Positions 18,200-28,021 of a stretch of 61,269 nt of DNA are shown here, one piece after another. The notes under the pieces are model-generated. The model made no database searches. It was not told the DNA's origin and was given only the letters and a program-made list of their open reading frames with translations. The stretch is taken from NCBI RefSeq assembly GCF_002995845.1, contig NZ_PVXP01000016.1, forward strand, positions 1-61,269, in the 5' to 3' direction. A program made the position numbers and the translations under genes. Within the stretch, counting starts at the first letter, position 1. Each line of letters begins with the position of its first letter. This DNA comes from Clostridium luticellarii. GTDB taxonomy: Bacteria > Bacillota > Clostridia > Clostridiales > Clostridiaceae.

Positions 18200-19216
18200 A
18201 TGATTAAGGACATGGAGAAACAGGCAGCGCCAGCGCCTTTACTTTCTATTAAAAAATTAAAAACTTATTACCCCATAAAAAGGGGTATCCTATCAAAAAC
18301 AGTTGGATATATAAAAGCAGTGGATGGTGTGGATTTGGAAATCTATCAGGGTGAAACCCTGGGACTTGTGGGAGAATCAGGATGTGGAAAATCTTCAATG
18401 GGACGCACAATTGTAAGGCTTGAAAATCCCACTGAGGGCAGTATTATTTTTAATAATGAAGATATTGCAGGGTATTCCAATAAACGCATGACCAGTATTC
18501 GCACTGATCTTCAAATAATATTTCAGGATCCCTATTCTTCCCTGAATCCTAAGAAACGTGTTTATGATATACTGGCGGAACCTCTCAAGGTTCATAAGAT
18601 TGTGCCTGAGGACAAAATACCTGGACAAATTGACAAACTTCTGGATGCCGTGGAGCTTCCTAAAAATTTTAAAAACAGATATCCAAACCAATTTTCCGGA
18701 GGACAGAGACAGCGTGTTGGTATTGCAAGGGCCCTTGCGCTGAATCCAAAACTCATTGTCTGTGATGAACCTGTGTCTGCACTTGATGTATCTACTCAGG
18801 CACAGGTACTGAATCTTTTAAAGGATTTACAGAAGAAGTTAAATCTCACCTATCTTTTTATAGCTCATGGACTGGGGGCAGTAAAATATATAAGCGATAG
18901 AATTGCAGTTATGTATCTGGGAAAAATTGTAGAAATTGCAAGCAAGGATGAAATTTTCAAAAACCCCAGGCATCCATATACCAAAGCACTGTTAAGTGCA
19001 TATCCAGTACCTAATCCGCACATGAGAAACAAGGAAAGAGTGATTCTGGAAGGGGATGTACCCAGTCCCGCAAATCCGCCGCAGGGATGCAGATTTCATA
19101 CCAGATGTAAATTTGCCAGGGAAAATGTATGTGATAAAGATACACCGGAATTAAAACAGGTAAAAGGAGCAGAAGGAGAACATCTATCGGCTTGTTTTTT
19201 CCAGGATAGTTTTTAG
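18200..19216 (+). CDS. Oligopeptide ABC transporter ATPase (OppF/DppF type)
   Basis: Second ATP-binding subunit, forming a heterodimer with the preceding OppD-type protein. Walker A GESGCGKSS, Q-loop FQDPYSSLNP, signature FSGGQRQRVG and Walker B LIVCDEPVSALD are intact. The switch region reads IAHGLG instead of the usual IAHDLS. It also ends in the oligopeptide extension with GCRFHTRCKFA. AAGGAGG lies 12 nt before the ATG. Confidence 0.93.
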   Translation: MIKDMEKQAAPAPLLSIKKLKTYYPIKRGILSKTVGYIKAVDGVDLEIYQGETLGLVGESGCGKSSMGRTIVRLENPTEGSIIFNNEDIAGYSNKRMTSIRTDLQIIFQDPYSSLNPKKRVYDILAEPLKVHKIVPEDKIPGQIDKLLDAVELPKNFKNRYPNQFSGGQRQRVGIARALALNPKLIVCDEPVSALDVSTQAQVLNLLKDLQKKLNLTYLFIAHGLGAVKYISDRIAVMYLGKIVEIASKDEIFKNPRHPYTKALLSAYPVPNPHMRNKERVILEGDVPSPANPPQGCRFHTRCKFARENVCDKDTPELKQVKGAEGEHLSACFFQDSF

Positions 19217-19243
19217 CTAATGTTATTAAGGAGGACTTTTTAA

Positions 19244-20194
19244 ATGGGTAACTATATTTTACGAAGAATATTGATAAGTATTCCAGTATTACTTGGCGTG
19301 ACTATAATAAGTTTTGTAATCATAAATATGGCGCCAGGCAGCCCGCTGGATAAGTTAATTGATCCAAATCTTACTGCAGCTGATATTGCAGCCAGAAAAG
19401 CTGCACTTGGTCTGGACGGACCTTTGTATGCCAGGTATTTAGCTTGGCTGGGAAATGTGCTTCATGGGAATTTAGGATATTCGATGACATCATTTCAACC
19501 TGTATCTGAATTGATTGGACAGAGAATACTTCCCACCTTTGTTCTCATGGGTGCCGCACTTATAATTGGATTTGTCATTGCTATTCCCCTGGGAGTATTG
19601 AGTGCTACTAAACAGTATTCAAAACTAGACTATATTTCCACAACGGGATCACTTATTGGAATATCAGTTCCAACTTTTTTTCTGGGCCTTGTATTTATAT
19701 ATATTTTTTCATTGAAACTCAAATTACTGCCTTCAGGAGGCATGATAACACTGGGACAGGATAATGGTTTTGTGGACAGACTGAGACATTTGATACTGCC
19801 TGCTGTTGTCCTGGGGGTAAATGAAGCTGGAACACTTGTCAGGTATGTGCGTTCCAGTATGCTTGAAATACTGGATCAGGATTATCTGCGTACTGCAAGA
19901 TCAAAGGGGTTAAAAGAATCCATAGTTATAAACAAGCATGCTTTTAAAAATGCAATGCTTCCTATTATAACTATAACAGGTCTGGAAATTGTAACTTTAC
20001 TGGGAGGTTCTGTTGTTACCGAGCAGATATTTCAGTGGCCGGGAATAGGGCAGCTTACTATATCCTCTGTAATGAGCCGTGATTATACCACTTTGATGGG
20101 ACTTATCCTGTTCGGCTCGGTGGTTTGTATAGTAGCCAATCTATTAATTGATATCATATATTCTATTGTCGATCCGCGCATTAGATATAACTAG
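19244..20194 (+). CDS. Oligopeptide ABC transporter permease (OppB/DppB type)
   Basis: Six-helix permease subunit (316 aa) starting MGNYILRRILISIPVLLG, the usual DppB N-terminus, with the periplasmic loop DPNLTAADIAARKAALGL. The coupling segment is RSSMLEILDQDYLRTARSKG, the EAA loop that contacts the ATPase. AAGGAGG precedes the start. Confidence 0.94.
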   Translation: MGNYILRRILISIPVLLGVTIISFVIINMAPGSPLDKLIDPNLTAADIAARKAALGLDGPLYARYLAWLGNVLHGNLGYSMTSFQPVSELIGQRILPTFVLMGAALIIGFVIAIPLGVLSATKQYSKLDYISTTGSLIGISVPTFFLGLVFIYIFSLKLKLLPSGGMITLGQDNGFVDRLRHLILPAVVLGVNEAGTLVRYVRSSMLEILDQDYLRTARSKGLKESIVINKHAFKNAMLPIITITGLEIVTLLGGSVVTEQIFQWPGIGQLTISSVMSRDYTTLMGLILFGSVVCIVANLLIDIIYSIVDPRIRYN

Positions 20195-20206
20195 GAGGTT
20201 AATATT

Positions 20207-21118
20207 ATGAGCAAAATGGAAGCGGGATTGAAAAATAGTTCAAATGAATTAGCTATTGAAACCACCGCATCTAGTGAAAATTATGCACGCTTGATTCTGA
20301 AGCGTTTTAAGAAACATAAAATGGCTGTGACTGGAGTTATATTTATAGCAATATTGGCCGTGATTGCAGTGGCTGCTCCGCTTATAGCCCCACAAAGCCC
20401 TTATGCCGTAGAGAATTCCTTTGGCGCCGCACCTTCTGCAGGGCATGTTCTTGGGACTGATCAGGTAGGAAGAGATGTGATGAGCCGTCTTGTGTATGCT
20501 GCACGTGTTTCTCTCCTTGTTGGTATTGGAACCGTGATTTTAAGCGTGGGCATAGGCACAATACTTGGACTTATATCAGGATATTTTGGCGGGAAGATTG
20601 ATATGCTTATTATGCGTATAACGGATATCTTCATGTCATTTCCACAGATGATGCTCATACTGGTTGTAGTGAGTATTGTGGGTCCGGGTCTCGGAAATAT
20701 TATATGGGTTTTAGGCTTTCTCGGATGGCCTAGTGTGGCACGTCTGGTAAGAGGAAATGTACTTTCAATCAAGGAAATGGATTATGTAAAATCTTCCGTA
20801 GCACTTGGATTTGGCACTCCCAGGATATTATTTTCTCACATACTGCCCAACACCATGGCACCAATACTTGTAAATGCCACTTTTGGTATTGCCAGAGCTA
20901 TTATATATGAGGCATCACTGAGTTTTTTAGGTATGGGAGTACAGCCTCCTACGGCAAGCTGGGGAAATATGCTCACAGATGCCCAGGCTCTTACGGTTTT
21001 GACTACAAAACCATGGCTTTGGTTTCCACCAGGAATTATGATTGTAATTACTGTTCTGGCATTTAACTTCATCGGTGACGGGTTGAGAGATGCTTTTGAT
21101 CCCACAAATGAAAGATAA
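20207..21118 (+). CDS. Oligopeptide ABC transporter permease (OppC/DppC type)
   Basis: Second permease subunit (303 aa). It has a cytoplasmic N-terminal region (residues 1-38), helix 1, the extracytoplasmic block APSAGHVLGTDQVGRDVMSR, and an EAA loop near SIKEMDYVKSSVALGFGTPR. The C-terminal FNFIGDGLRDAFDP is the family hallmark. Spacing to the permease before it is 12 nt. Confidence 0.94.
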   Translation: MSKMEAGLKNSSNELAIETTASSENYARLILKRFKKHKMAVTGVIFIAILAVIAVAAPLIAPQSPYAVENSFGAAPSAGHVLGTDQVGRDVMSRLVYAARVSLLVGIGTVILSVGIGTILGLISGYFGGKIDMLIMRITDIFMSFPQMMLILVVVSIVGPGLGNIIWVLGFLGWPSVARLVRGNVLSIKEMDYVKSSVALGFGTPRILFSHILPNTMAPILVNATFGIARAIIYEASLSFLGMGVQPPTASWGNMLTDAQALTVLTTKPWLWFPPGIMIVITVLAFNFIGDGLRDAFDPTNER

Positions 21119-21147
21119 TCAATTTTTGAAAAGCGAGGCACAATTTT

Positions 21148-22581
21148 ATGGCTAATAAAGATGAAATAATAGATATTGTGGAAGAAAAAAGAAATTTATT
21201 TATTGATGTGAGTGATAGAATATGGGAATTTGCTGAAAACAGCTTTAAAGAATTTAAATCCTGTCAGCTTTTATGCAGTGTACTTGAAAAACAGGGCTTT
21301 ATAGTTCATAAAAATGCAGCGGGAATTAACACTGCTTTCAAAGCGGTTTACGGCAGCGGCAGGCCAGTGATTGGAATTTTAGGTGAATATGATGCGCTTT
21401 ACAATTTAAGTCAAAAAGAAAAAATTGCCGCAAAGGAAGCCATAGTTGAAAATGGGAATGGACATGGATGCGGGCACAATGCACTGGGGGCGGGTTCTCT
21501 TGCAGCTGCAGTGGCAGTTAAAGATTATCTTAAAAAGCACAATATGAGTGGAACAATATGTTATTTTGGGTGTCCTGCAGAAGAAGGTGGCTCAGGTAAA
21601 ACTTACATGGTTCGTGAGAAAGTATTTGATGGAGTGGATGCAGTCTTTGGATGGCATCCACAAAGTATAAATACAGTACTTGGCAGCAGCATGACCGCCA
21701 ATATAGAAGCATATTTCAGATTTTATGGTGTAAGTTCCCATGCAGCAGACTGTCCTCACCTTGGGAGAAGTGCACTGGATGCAGTGGAGCTTATGGATAT
21801 AGGTGCAAATTATCTGCGGGAACATGTTATTCAGGATGCCAGGATACACTATGCTATTACAAACAGCGGCGGATCTTCACCTAATGTTGTACAATCCTAT
21901 GCGGAAGTGATTTATCTGGTGAGAGCGCCTAAGGTGAACCAGGTAAAGGATATTTACGAAAGAATAAAAAATATTGCAAGGGGCGCAGCACTTATGACAG
22001 GTACCAGAGTAGAAGTGGTTTTTGACAATGCCCTTTCAAATCTCATCATAAACAGTACTTTAAATAAGGTGATGTATGAAAAAATGCTGGAACTTGGGCC
22101 TGTTGTCCCGGACGAAAAAGATCTTAAATATGCTGAAGCCATAAGAAATACTTTGACAGAAGAGCAAAAAAATTATTTCCCCATTTCTATGGATGACAAG
22201 CTCAAAGATAAATTGAGAAAAAAGACTATTGCAGATTTTATTATACCTTATAGAGAGAGCTCAAATATAATTCATGCTTCTTCGGATGTGAGTGATGTAA
22301 GCTGGGTGGTACCTACAGCACAGTGTTTTACAGCCTGTTATGCATTTGGAACGCCAGGACATTCCTGGCAGGTGGTGGCTCAGGTGAAAGCTGAATTTTG
22401 TCATAAAAGTATGCTGATGGCAGGAAAAATTATGGCACTTTCTGCATTGGAGCTGTTTGAAAAACCTGAACTCATTGATAAAGCCAAAAGTGAATTGAAG
22501 GAAAGACTTCATGGAGAAAAGTATGTATGTCCAATTCCTCCAGATGTCAAGCCGCCCTTAAATAAAGTGGGAATTATTTGA
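21148..22581 (+). CDS. M20 family amidohydrolase, AbgB-like
   Basis: Metal-dependent amidohydrolase (477 aa) closest in pattern to AbgB, a subunit of p-aminobenzoyl-glutamate hydrolase. Metal-binding and structural blocks are visible: GILGEYDAL, GNGHGCGHNALG, FGCPAEEGGSGK, FGWHPQS and a C-terminal HSWQVVAQ. It starts 30 nt after the permease gene and is probably part of the same operon, so imported conjugates would be hydrolysed in the cytoplasm. The true substrate is not known. Confidence 0.88.
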   Translation: MANKDEIIDIVEEKRNLFIDVSDRIWEFAENSFKEFKSCQLLCSVLEKQGFIVHKNAAGINTAFKAVYGSGRPVIGILGEYDALYNLSQKEKIAAKEAIVENGNGHGCGHNALGAGSLAAAVAVKDYLKKHNMSGTICYFGCPAEEGGSGKTYMVREKVFDGVDAVFGWHPQSINTVLGSSMTANIEAYFRFYGVSSHAADCPHLGRSALDAVELMDIGANYLREHVIQDARIHYAITNSGGSSPNVVQSYAEVIYLVRAPKVNQVKDIYERIKNIARGAALMTGTRVEVVFDNALSNLIINSTLNKVMYEKMLELGPVVPDEKDLKYAEAIRNTLTEEQKNYFPISMDDKLKDKLRKKTIADFIIPYRESSNIIHASSDVSDVSWVVPTAQCFTACYAFGTPGHSWQVVAQVKAEFCHKSMLMAGKIMALSALELFEKPELIDKAKSELKERLHGEKYVCPIPPDVKPPLNKVGII

Positions 22582-22598
22582 TTGGGGGATGATGAAAA

Positions 22599-23774
22599 AT
22601 GTATGTTATAGAAAAGGCTCAGGAAATTAAACCCTGGATGGTGAAACTTAGGAGAGATTTTCATATGCATCCGGAGCCGTCTTTTGAAGAAGTGAGAACA
22701 TCGAAAATTATAGCAGGTGAGCTTGGAAAAATGGGCATACAGGTGACTGCTACGGGCAAAACAGGGGTTATTGGATTATTGCAGGGTAAAAAACCTGGAA
22801 AGGTTATAGGACTCAGGGCCGATATTGATGCATTGTCGGTTACAGAGGATACAGGACTGCCCTACAGTTCGAAAAATCCAGGCTACATGCATGCCTGCGG
22901 TCATGATACTCATATTGCAGAACTTTTAGGAGCTGTAAAAATATTGTCAGATTTAAAAGACAAATTAAATGGCAGTGTAAAATTTATTTTTCAACCTGCG
23001 GAGGAAGCGGCGAGTGGTTCTGATTATATGATAGCCAATGGAGTACTTGAAAATCCAAAGGTGGATATGATTGTGGGAATGCATACCTTTGGCATGATTG
23101 AAACGGGCAAGGTGGTGGTTCAAAAAGGACCTTTTATGGCATCTGGTGATGAATGGCACCTTACTGTAGAGGGGAAATCCTGTCATGGTTCCTCTCCCTG
23201 GCAGGGTGTGGATGCAATGCCCTGTGCAGTGGCCATAATGGAAGGATTTCAAACCATTGTCAGCAGATTCAACGATGCAAGGGATCCCATAGTCATAAAT
23301 GTGGGGACTGTGAAAGCTGGGGAAAGATTCAACGTGGTCCCTGGAAAAGTCGAGATGACTGGAATGAACAGGGCTTTGTCCAGGAATTCCAGAGAAATGA
23401 TGCCTAAATGGATGAGAAAAATAATAAATGGCATCTGTGATGCCTATGGCTGTAAATATAACTTTGAATATAAAGATGGATTTAAACCCACTATTAATGA
23501 TGATGCATGCACTGAATTTGCCAGAAAGTCCGTAGCCAAACTGATAGATGAAAAAAATATTATTCAGGTAGGAAAGATCATGGGTTCTGAAGATTTTTCC
23601 TCTTACCTTGAAAAGGTACCGGGTACATTTATAATACTTGGCGGCGGGAACAAAGAAAAAGGATGGATGCATTCCCAGCATTCCAATCATTTTACTATTG
23701 ATGAGAACTGTCTTCCCATAGGAGCAGCGGTTTATGCCCAGATAGCAGCAGATTTTTTGGAAGTGCAATTGTAA
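22599..23774 (+). CDS. M20 family amidohydrolase (copy 1 of tandem pair)
   Basis: Peptidase M20D / hippurate-hydrolase-type enzyme, 391 aa. Di-metal site motifs are present: RRDFHMHPEPSFEE at residue 18, ACGHDTHIAELLG near 105, FQPAEE and GMHTFG. A dimerisation domain sits in the middle, and the C-terminal MGSEDFSSYLEKVPG supplies a further ligand region. It is strongly similar over its first about 285 residues to the next gene. It probably acts on N-acyl amino acids or acylated peptides brought in by the upstream transporter. Confidence 0.92.
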   Translation: MYVIEKAQEIKPWMVKLRRDFHMHPEPSFEEVRTSKIIAGELGKMGIQVTATGKTGVIGLLQGKKPGKVIGLRADIDALSVTEDTGLPYSSKNPGYMHACGHDTHIAELLGAVKILSDLKDKLNGSVKFIFQPAEEAASGSDYMIANGVLENPKVDMIVGMHTFGMIETGKVVVQKGPFMASGDEWHLTVEGKSCHGSSPWQGVDAMPCAVAIMEGFQTIVSRFNDARDPIVINVGTVKAGERFNVVPGKVEMTGMNRALSRNSREMMPKWMRKIINGICDAYGCKYNFEYKDGFKPTINDDACTEFARKSVAKLIDEKNIIQVGKIMGSEDFSSYLEKVPGTFIILGGGNKEKGWMHSQHSNHFTIDENCLPIGAAVYAQIAADFLEVQL

Positions 23775-23791
23775 ATTGGAGGTAATGGAAG

Positions 23792-24961
23792 ATGAGCACA
23801 TTGGATAAAGCAAGAGAAATTAAGCCCTGGATGGTGGAACTCAGGAGAGACTTTCACATGCATCCTGAACCTTCCTTCGAGGAGGTGAGAACCTCAAAAA
23901 TTATTGATGAAAAACTTAGAGAAATAGGTATAAAAACTACTTCTACGGGAAAAACAGGAGTGATTGGAATATTGCAGGGTGAAAAGCCTGGAAAGGTTAT
24001 AGGACTCAGGGCCGACATTGATGCATTATCGGTTAGAGAGGATACAGGACTGCCCTACAGTTCGAAAAATCCAGGCTATATGCATGCCTGCGGCCATGAC
24101 ACACATATTACAGAACTTCTGGGAGCTGCAAGAATATTATCTGGTTTAAAAGATAAACTGGCGGGAAGTGTGAAATTTATTTTCCAGCCTGCAGAAGAAG
24201 CTGGGACTGGCGCTGAATATATGGTGGAGCATGGAGCACTTGAAAATCCGAAGGTGGATATGATTGTGGGAATGCATACTTTTGGATTGATTGAAACTGG
24301 AAAAGTGGTAGTTCAAAAAGGGGCTTTAATGGCTTCTATAGATGTATGGAATCTTACTATAGAGGGGAAATCCTGCCATGGATCTTCACCCTGGCAGGGA
24401 GTAGATGCAATGCCCTGCGCAGTAGCTGTCATGGAAGGATTTCAAACCATTGTCAGCAGATTCAATGATGTCAGAAATCCCATAGTCATAAATGTGGGAA
24501 CTGTAAAGGCAGGGGAGAGATTCAACGTGGTCCCCGGAAAAGTTGAAATGACTGGATCAAACAGGGCGTTTTCAGAGGATTCCAGAAAAATGCTGCCCAA
24601 ATGGATGAAGCAAATGGTGGATAATGTATGCAGTGCTTATGGCTGCAAAGCTGAATTTAAATATGAAAAAAGCTGCAGTCCTGTAATCAATGAGGCTGTT
24701 TCCACTGAACTGGTGAAAAAATCTGTGGCCAGAGTGATAGGGGAAGAAAATGTAATTCAAATACCGCCGGTCATGGGCTCTGAAGATTTTTCAACCTATC
24801 TTGAGAAAGTACCAGGGACTTTTATGATACTCGGTGGTGGAAATTCAGAAAAAGGATGGACGTATTCCCAGCATTCCAATCACTTTATTATTGATGAAGA
24901 TTGCCTTGTTGTGGGAGCTTCCGTTTATGCCCAGACAGCTTTGGATTTTTTACAGAGTTGA
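23792..24961 (+). CDS. M20 family amidohydrolase (copy 2 of tandem pair)
   Basis: Tandem paralog (389 aa) of the previous gene, 17 nt downstream and with its own GGAGG site. By eye about four fifths of the first 285 residues match, including long identical nucleotide runs. The C-terminal 100 residues diverge more (CNAYGCK versus CSAYGCK region onward). All metal motifs are kept: FHMHPEP, ACGHDTHITELLG, FQPAEEAG, MGSEDFSTYLEKVPG. This suggests a fairly recent duplication with change in the substrate-facing part, and probably different substrate preference. Confidence 0.92.
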   Translation: MSTLDKAREIKPWMVELRRDFHMHPEPSFEEVRTSKIIDEKLREIGIKTTSTGKTGVIGILQGEKPGKVIGLRADIDALSVREDTGLPYSSKNPGYMHACGHDTHITELLGAARILSGLKDKLAGSVKFIFQPAEEAGTGAEYMVEHGALENPKVDMIVGMHTFGLIETGKVVVQKGALMASIDVWNLTIEGKSCHGSSPWQGVDAMPCAVAVMEGFQTIVSRFNDVRNPIVINVGTVKAGERFNVVPGKVEMTGSNRAFSEDSRKMLPKWMKQMVDNVCSAYGCKAEFKYEKSCSPVINEAVSTELVKKSVARVIGEENVIQIPPVMGSEDFSTYLEKVPGTFMILGGGNSEKGWTYSQHSNHFIIDEDCLVVGASVYAQTALDFLQS

Positions 24962-25017
24962 TATTTTGAATTTTTTACAGTGATATGTGTATATTTTAGT
25001 ATAGGGGTGATTTGAAA

Positions 25018-25599
25018 ATGGATAGGATAGTATTAGCTGAAGATGAACCTATTACTAGAATGGACATTTGTGAAATGCTTACATCTTCAGGATATGATGT
25101 AGTGGGAGAAGCTTCTGACGGACTGCAAGCAGTGGATTTATGCAGAAGGTATGCACCGGATTTGGCTATCATGGATATAAAAATGCCCAAATTGGATGGC
25201 ATTCAGGCTGCACAATTGATAATAAAAGAAGAAATAGTACAGGTAGTAATAATGCTCACGGCTTATAGTGGAAAGGAATTTGTAGACAAGGTGAAGGAAA
25301 TTGGTGCCATGGGATATATTGTGAAACCAATAGACGAAAGGAAACTGATTCCTCAAATTGAAATTGCAATATCCAAGGGCAGAGAGATTAAATCCATTAA
25401 AAATAAAATTATGGAAGCAGAACAACAGGCTGAAAAAACTAAGATAATTTATAGAGCCAAGGAACTGATTATGGAGAAATACAGTATAACCGAGAATGAA
25501 GCCTATGGCAGAATAAGAAAATTGAGCATGAACAATCAGTGTTCAATTCTGGAAACTTCAAAAAGACTTATAGAATTTCACGACAATCATATCAAATAG
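25018..25599 (+). CDS. eutV: ANTAR-domain response regulator (EutV-like antiterminator)
   Basis: RNA-binding response regulator, 193 aa from the ATG at 25018 (8 nt after AGGGGTGA; the TTG at 25012 is too close). The receiver domain has the acidic pair ED at 8-9, phospho-acceptor D53 (LAIMDIKMP) and the lysine in YIVKPID. A coiled linker leads to the ANTAR domain near the C-terminus (KELIMEKYSITENEAYGRIR, then LETSKRLI). ANTAR proteins bind twin hairpins in nascent RNA and block terminators. A matching target lies upstream of eutA at 31710-31827, supporting the EutV assignment. Confidence 0.85.
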   Translation: MDRIVLAEDEPITRMDICEMLTSSGYDVVGEASDGLQAVDLCRRYAPDLAIMDIKMPKLDGIQAAQLIIKEEIVQVVIMLTAYSGKEFVDKVKEIGAMGYIVKPIDERKLIPQIEIAISKGREIKSIKNKIMEAEQQAEKTKIIYRAKELIMEKYSITENEAYGRIRKLSMNNQCSILETSKRLIEFHDNHIK

Positions 25600-25619
25600 G
25601 AAGTGGGAGAATACATAGT

Positions 25620-27035
25620 ATGCTGCGTCGATTATGCAAAAAAAATACATCTTTAAATGAAGAGGACATATGTATTTTAGAGAGGATAGAGAAATGCATT
25701 CCCTATATCTCTAATTTAGTCAGAGCTGATATTTTTATAGATTGTTTGATTAAAGATTCCGATATAGCAATTGCAGTTGCACAGGCAAAGCCGTCCAATC
25801 ACGTGTCACTTTATAAAACTTCCACGGTGGGGGAACTGGTATACAGGCAAAACGAACCTGCGGTTTTAAGAACACTGGAGCTGGGTATAGGAACTGTGGA
25901 TTTAAAAGCAATCACCCAGGAAAATATAGTTGTAAAGCAAAATACTGTACCCATTAAAAGCAATGTGGATAAAATAATTGGAGTACTTATAATGGAGCAG
26001 GATATAACTGAGGATGTAAGCAAAAATAGAAATATGGAAATTTTGTCTGAAACCACAGAGCAGCTCACGGAATCACTTATGAATTTAAAAAATCATGATT
26101 TGCCGAGTACCATTGATTTTAACTTGATAAATGATGCCATTGTTATATTTGATCAATATGGAAATTGTATTTATTTAAACCGCAATGCTGAAATATTGTA
26201 TAAAAAACTTGGCTATAAAGACCAGATACTGGGTATGAAATTTGAAAATCTAGTTTTAAACAAAATAAGTTTTTATGAAATATTAAAGCAGGGTAAATCA
26301 ACCTTGTGTGAAACCAGGGTGAGCAGCTTTTCACTTCAGGTAAAATATGCAGTTACAAAGAGTTCCTCCAATGTATACGGAGTTGTTATGCTCATTAAGG
26401 ATGTGACGGATATAAGGGAAAAAGAAAAACAACTTATTTTGAAAGCTGTAGCTATCAGGGAAATACACCACAGAGTAAAGAACAATCTTCAAACCATAGC
26501 CAGCATTTTAAGACTTCAATCCAGAAGAATAAATAATAAAGAAGCAAAACAGGCCTTTAGCGAAAGCATAGGTAGGATACTCAGTATAGCCTCCACCCAT
26601 GAAGTATTGTCTCAGAACGGAATAGACGATGTGGACATAAAAGCCATCCTTTCTAAAATAAGGGATAATTTTTTAAAGAATTTATACCAGGAGGGCAAGG
26701 GAATAGATATAGTACTTGCTGGAGACAGCTTTTCCGTAAACTCGGATAAAGCCACATCTATAGCCATTGTTATAAATGAGCTTCTCGAAAATTCCGTAAA
26801 GCACGCTTTTGCAGAGTGCAGCAAAGGGCTTATAAAAATAACAATAAAAACAGGAATTATGTATTCCAACATATCCATAACCGACAATGGCAAGGGATTT
26901 GATATGAATCAGGTAAAAGTCAACAGCCTTGGATTGAATATTGTAAAGAGCATAATAAAAGATAAACTGAATGGTGATATAAATATTGAATCCGGTAAAA
27001 ACGGAACTAAGGCTGTGTTCTCTTTTGAAAATTGA
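25620..27035 (+). CDS. eutW: HisKA_2 sensor histidine kinase (EutW-like)
   Basis: Cytosolic sensor kinase, about 471 aa from the ATG at 25620 (MLRRLCKKNT), which follows AGGAAGTGGGAG. An upstream in-frame ATG at 25539 lies inside eutV and lacks a site. The N-terminal about 130 residues match the H_kinase_N sensor pattern of EutW-type kinases. A PAS domain covers about 165-265 (FDQYGNCIYLNRNAEIL). The HisKA_2 box has the phospho-histidine in REIHHRVKNNLQ around residue 283, followed by an HATPase domain (NELLENSVKHAF, DNGKGFD). No membrane helix was seen. It is the partner of the ANTAR regulator 20 nt upstream and probably senses ethanolamine. Confidence 0.84.
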   Translation: MLRRLCKKNTSLNEEDICILERIEKCIPYISNLVRADIFIDCLIKDSDIAIAVAQAKPSNHVSLYKTSTVGELVYRQNEPAVLRTLELGIGTVDLKAITQENIVVKQNTVPIKSNVDKIIGVLIMEQDITEDVSKNRNMEILSETTEQLTESLMNLKNHDLPSTIDFNLINDAIVIFDQYGNCIYLNRNAEILYKKLGYKDQILGMKFENLVLNKISFYEILKQGKSTLCETRVSSFSLQVKYAVTKSSSNVYGVVMLIKDVTDIREKEKQLILKAVAIREIHHRVKNNLQTIASILRLQSRRINNKEAKQAFSESIGRILSIASTHEVLSQNGIDDVDIKAILSKIRDNFLKNLYQEGKGIDIVLAGDSFSVNSDKATSIAIVINELLENSVKHAFAECSKGLIKITIKTGIMYSNISITDNGKGFDMNQVKVNSLGLNIVKSIIKDKLNGDINIESGKNGTKAVFSFEN

Positions 27036-27052
27036 CAGTATTGGCTATAGAT

Positions 27053-27919
27053 TTATAGATTCCCAAAATACTTTTGTGTAAAAGATTTAAAAAGTTTATC
27101 GGCTTTTGTAAAATATTTTTCTTCTTTCCAGGAAAGATATATTGTTCGTTTGCATTTTGGTATATCTATGTGCAGAAGTGAAATTGAAGGACCTATGAGC
27201 TTTGTCCAGGATATTGAAGGTACAAATGCAATTCCAAGTCCAGCCTTTATAAGTCCTCTTACCATTGAAGGTTCATCACTTTCAAAGACTATATTTGGTT
27301 TGAACCCCGAATATTCACAAAATATGTCTGTTATTCTTCTCAAGTCCTTATTGGGTTTAAGACTTATAAAAGGCTCCTTTTCCACTTCAATCAAGTTTAA
27401 ACTCTTTTTACGGGCAAGAGGATGATTGTTTGGAACTCCCAAGTATATTTCTTCTGTCCTGAGTGGAATACTTGATTTATTTAATACATAGGAATAAAGT
27501 GATAAAATTGAAAAGTCACAGTCATCACTTCCATATTCGTTTTTGTTCTGAAAAAGACTGAATCTTACGTTTGGATGTATTTCTCTGAAGGAACTTAAAA
27601 GATCGGGAATAAGACCGGATGCAGAGGATATCATAAGCTTTATATTCTGAGGTTCTTTTCCCTTCATGTCATCTATCTCTTTCTTTCCATCCTCTATGGA
27701 ATTAAGTGCCGAATGTACTTTCCTAAAAAATGCTCTGCCATATCTGTTCAATTTTATATTTCTGCCGTATCTGTCAAACAAATTGACACCCAGCTCATTT
27801 TCAAGCTGTTTAAGTGTCCTGCTCAGGGAAGGCTGAGATACGAGAAGAAGTTTCGAGGCCTTTGTAATATTTTCATATCTGGCTATAGTTTCAAAATATT
27901 TCAATTGTTGAAGTTCCAC
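27053..27919 (-). CDS. LysR family transcriptional regulator of the malonate decarboxylase operon
   Basis: LysR-type regulator (288 aa), GTG start after AAAGGGGG on the minus strand. The N-terminal helix-turn-helix contains NITKASKLLLVSQPSLSR, followed by the linker helix and a periplasmic-binding-like effector domain. It is divergent from mdcA with about 100 bp between, where a T-N11-A palindrome sits. It probably activates the mdc genes in response to malonate or a related acid, as MdcR does elsewhere. Confidence 0.88.
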   Translation of the reverse strand: MELQQLKYFETIARYENITKASKLLLVSQPSLSRTLKQLENELGVNLFDRYGRNIKLNRYGRAFFRKVHSALNSIEDGKKEIDDMKGKEPQNIKLMISSASGLIPDLLSSFREIHPNVRFSLFQNKNEYGSDDCDFSILSLYSYVLNKSSIPLRTEEIYLGVPNNHPLARKKSLNLIEVEKEPFISLKPNKDLRRITDIFCEYSGFKPNIVFESDEPSMVRGLIKAGLGIAFVPSISWTKLIGPSISLLHIDIPKCKRTIYLSWKEEKYFTKADKLFKSFTQKYFGNL

Positions 27920-27941
27920 AATATCCCCCTTTATAGCATAT

Positions 27942-27966
27942 ATGTTATATACATATATAATAACAT
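27942..27966. promoter_or_regulatory. LysR-type operator (T-N11-A palindrome)
   Basis: ATGTTAT and ATAACAT are separated by exactly 11 nt in the space between the LysR gene and mdcA, the classical spacing of LysR recognition sites. Confidence 0.65.
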
Positions 27967-28021
27967 GTATTGGAAGTTATATGTATATAAATATAAAATT
28001 TAAGTATGGGGGTGATTTGCA

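Noticed and set aside
22965..23813. 282-codon open frame on the minus strand
   Set aside because: It lies wholly antisense to the M20 amidohydrolase gene, has no ribosome binding site and shows no recognisable protein pattern; it is a shadow of the real gene.
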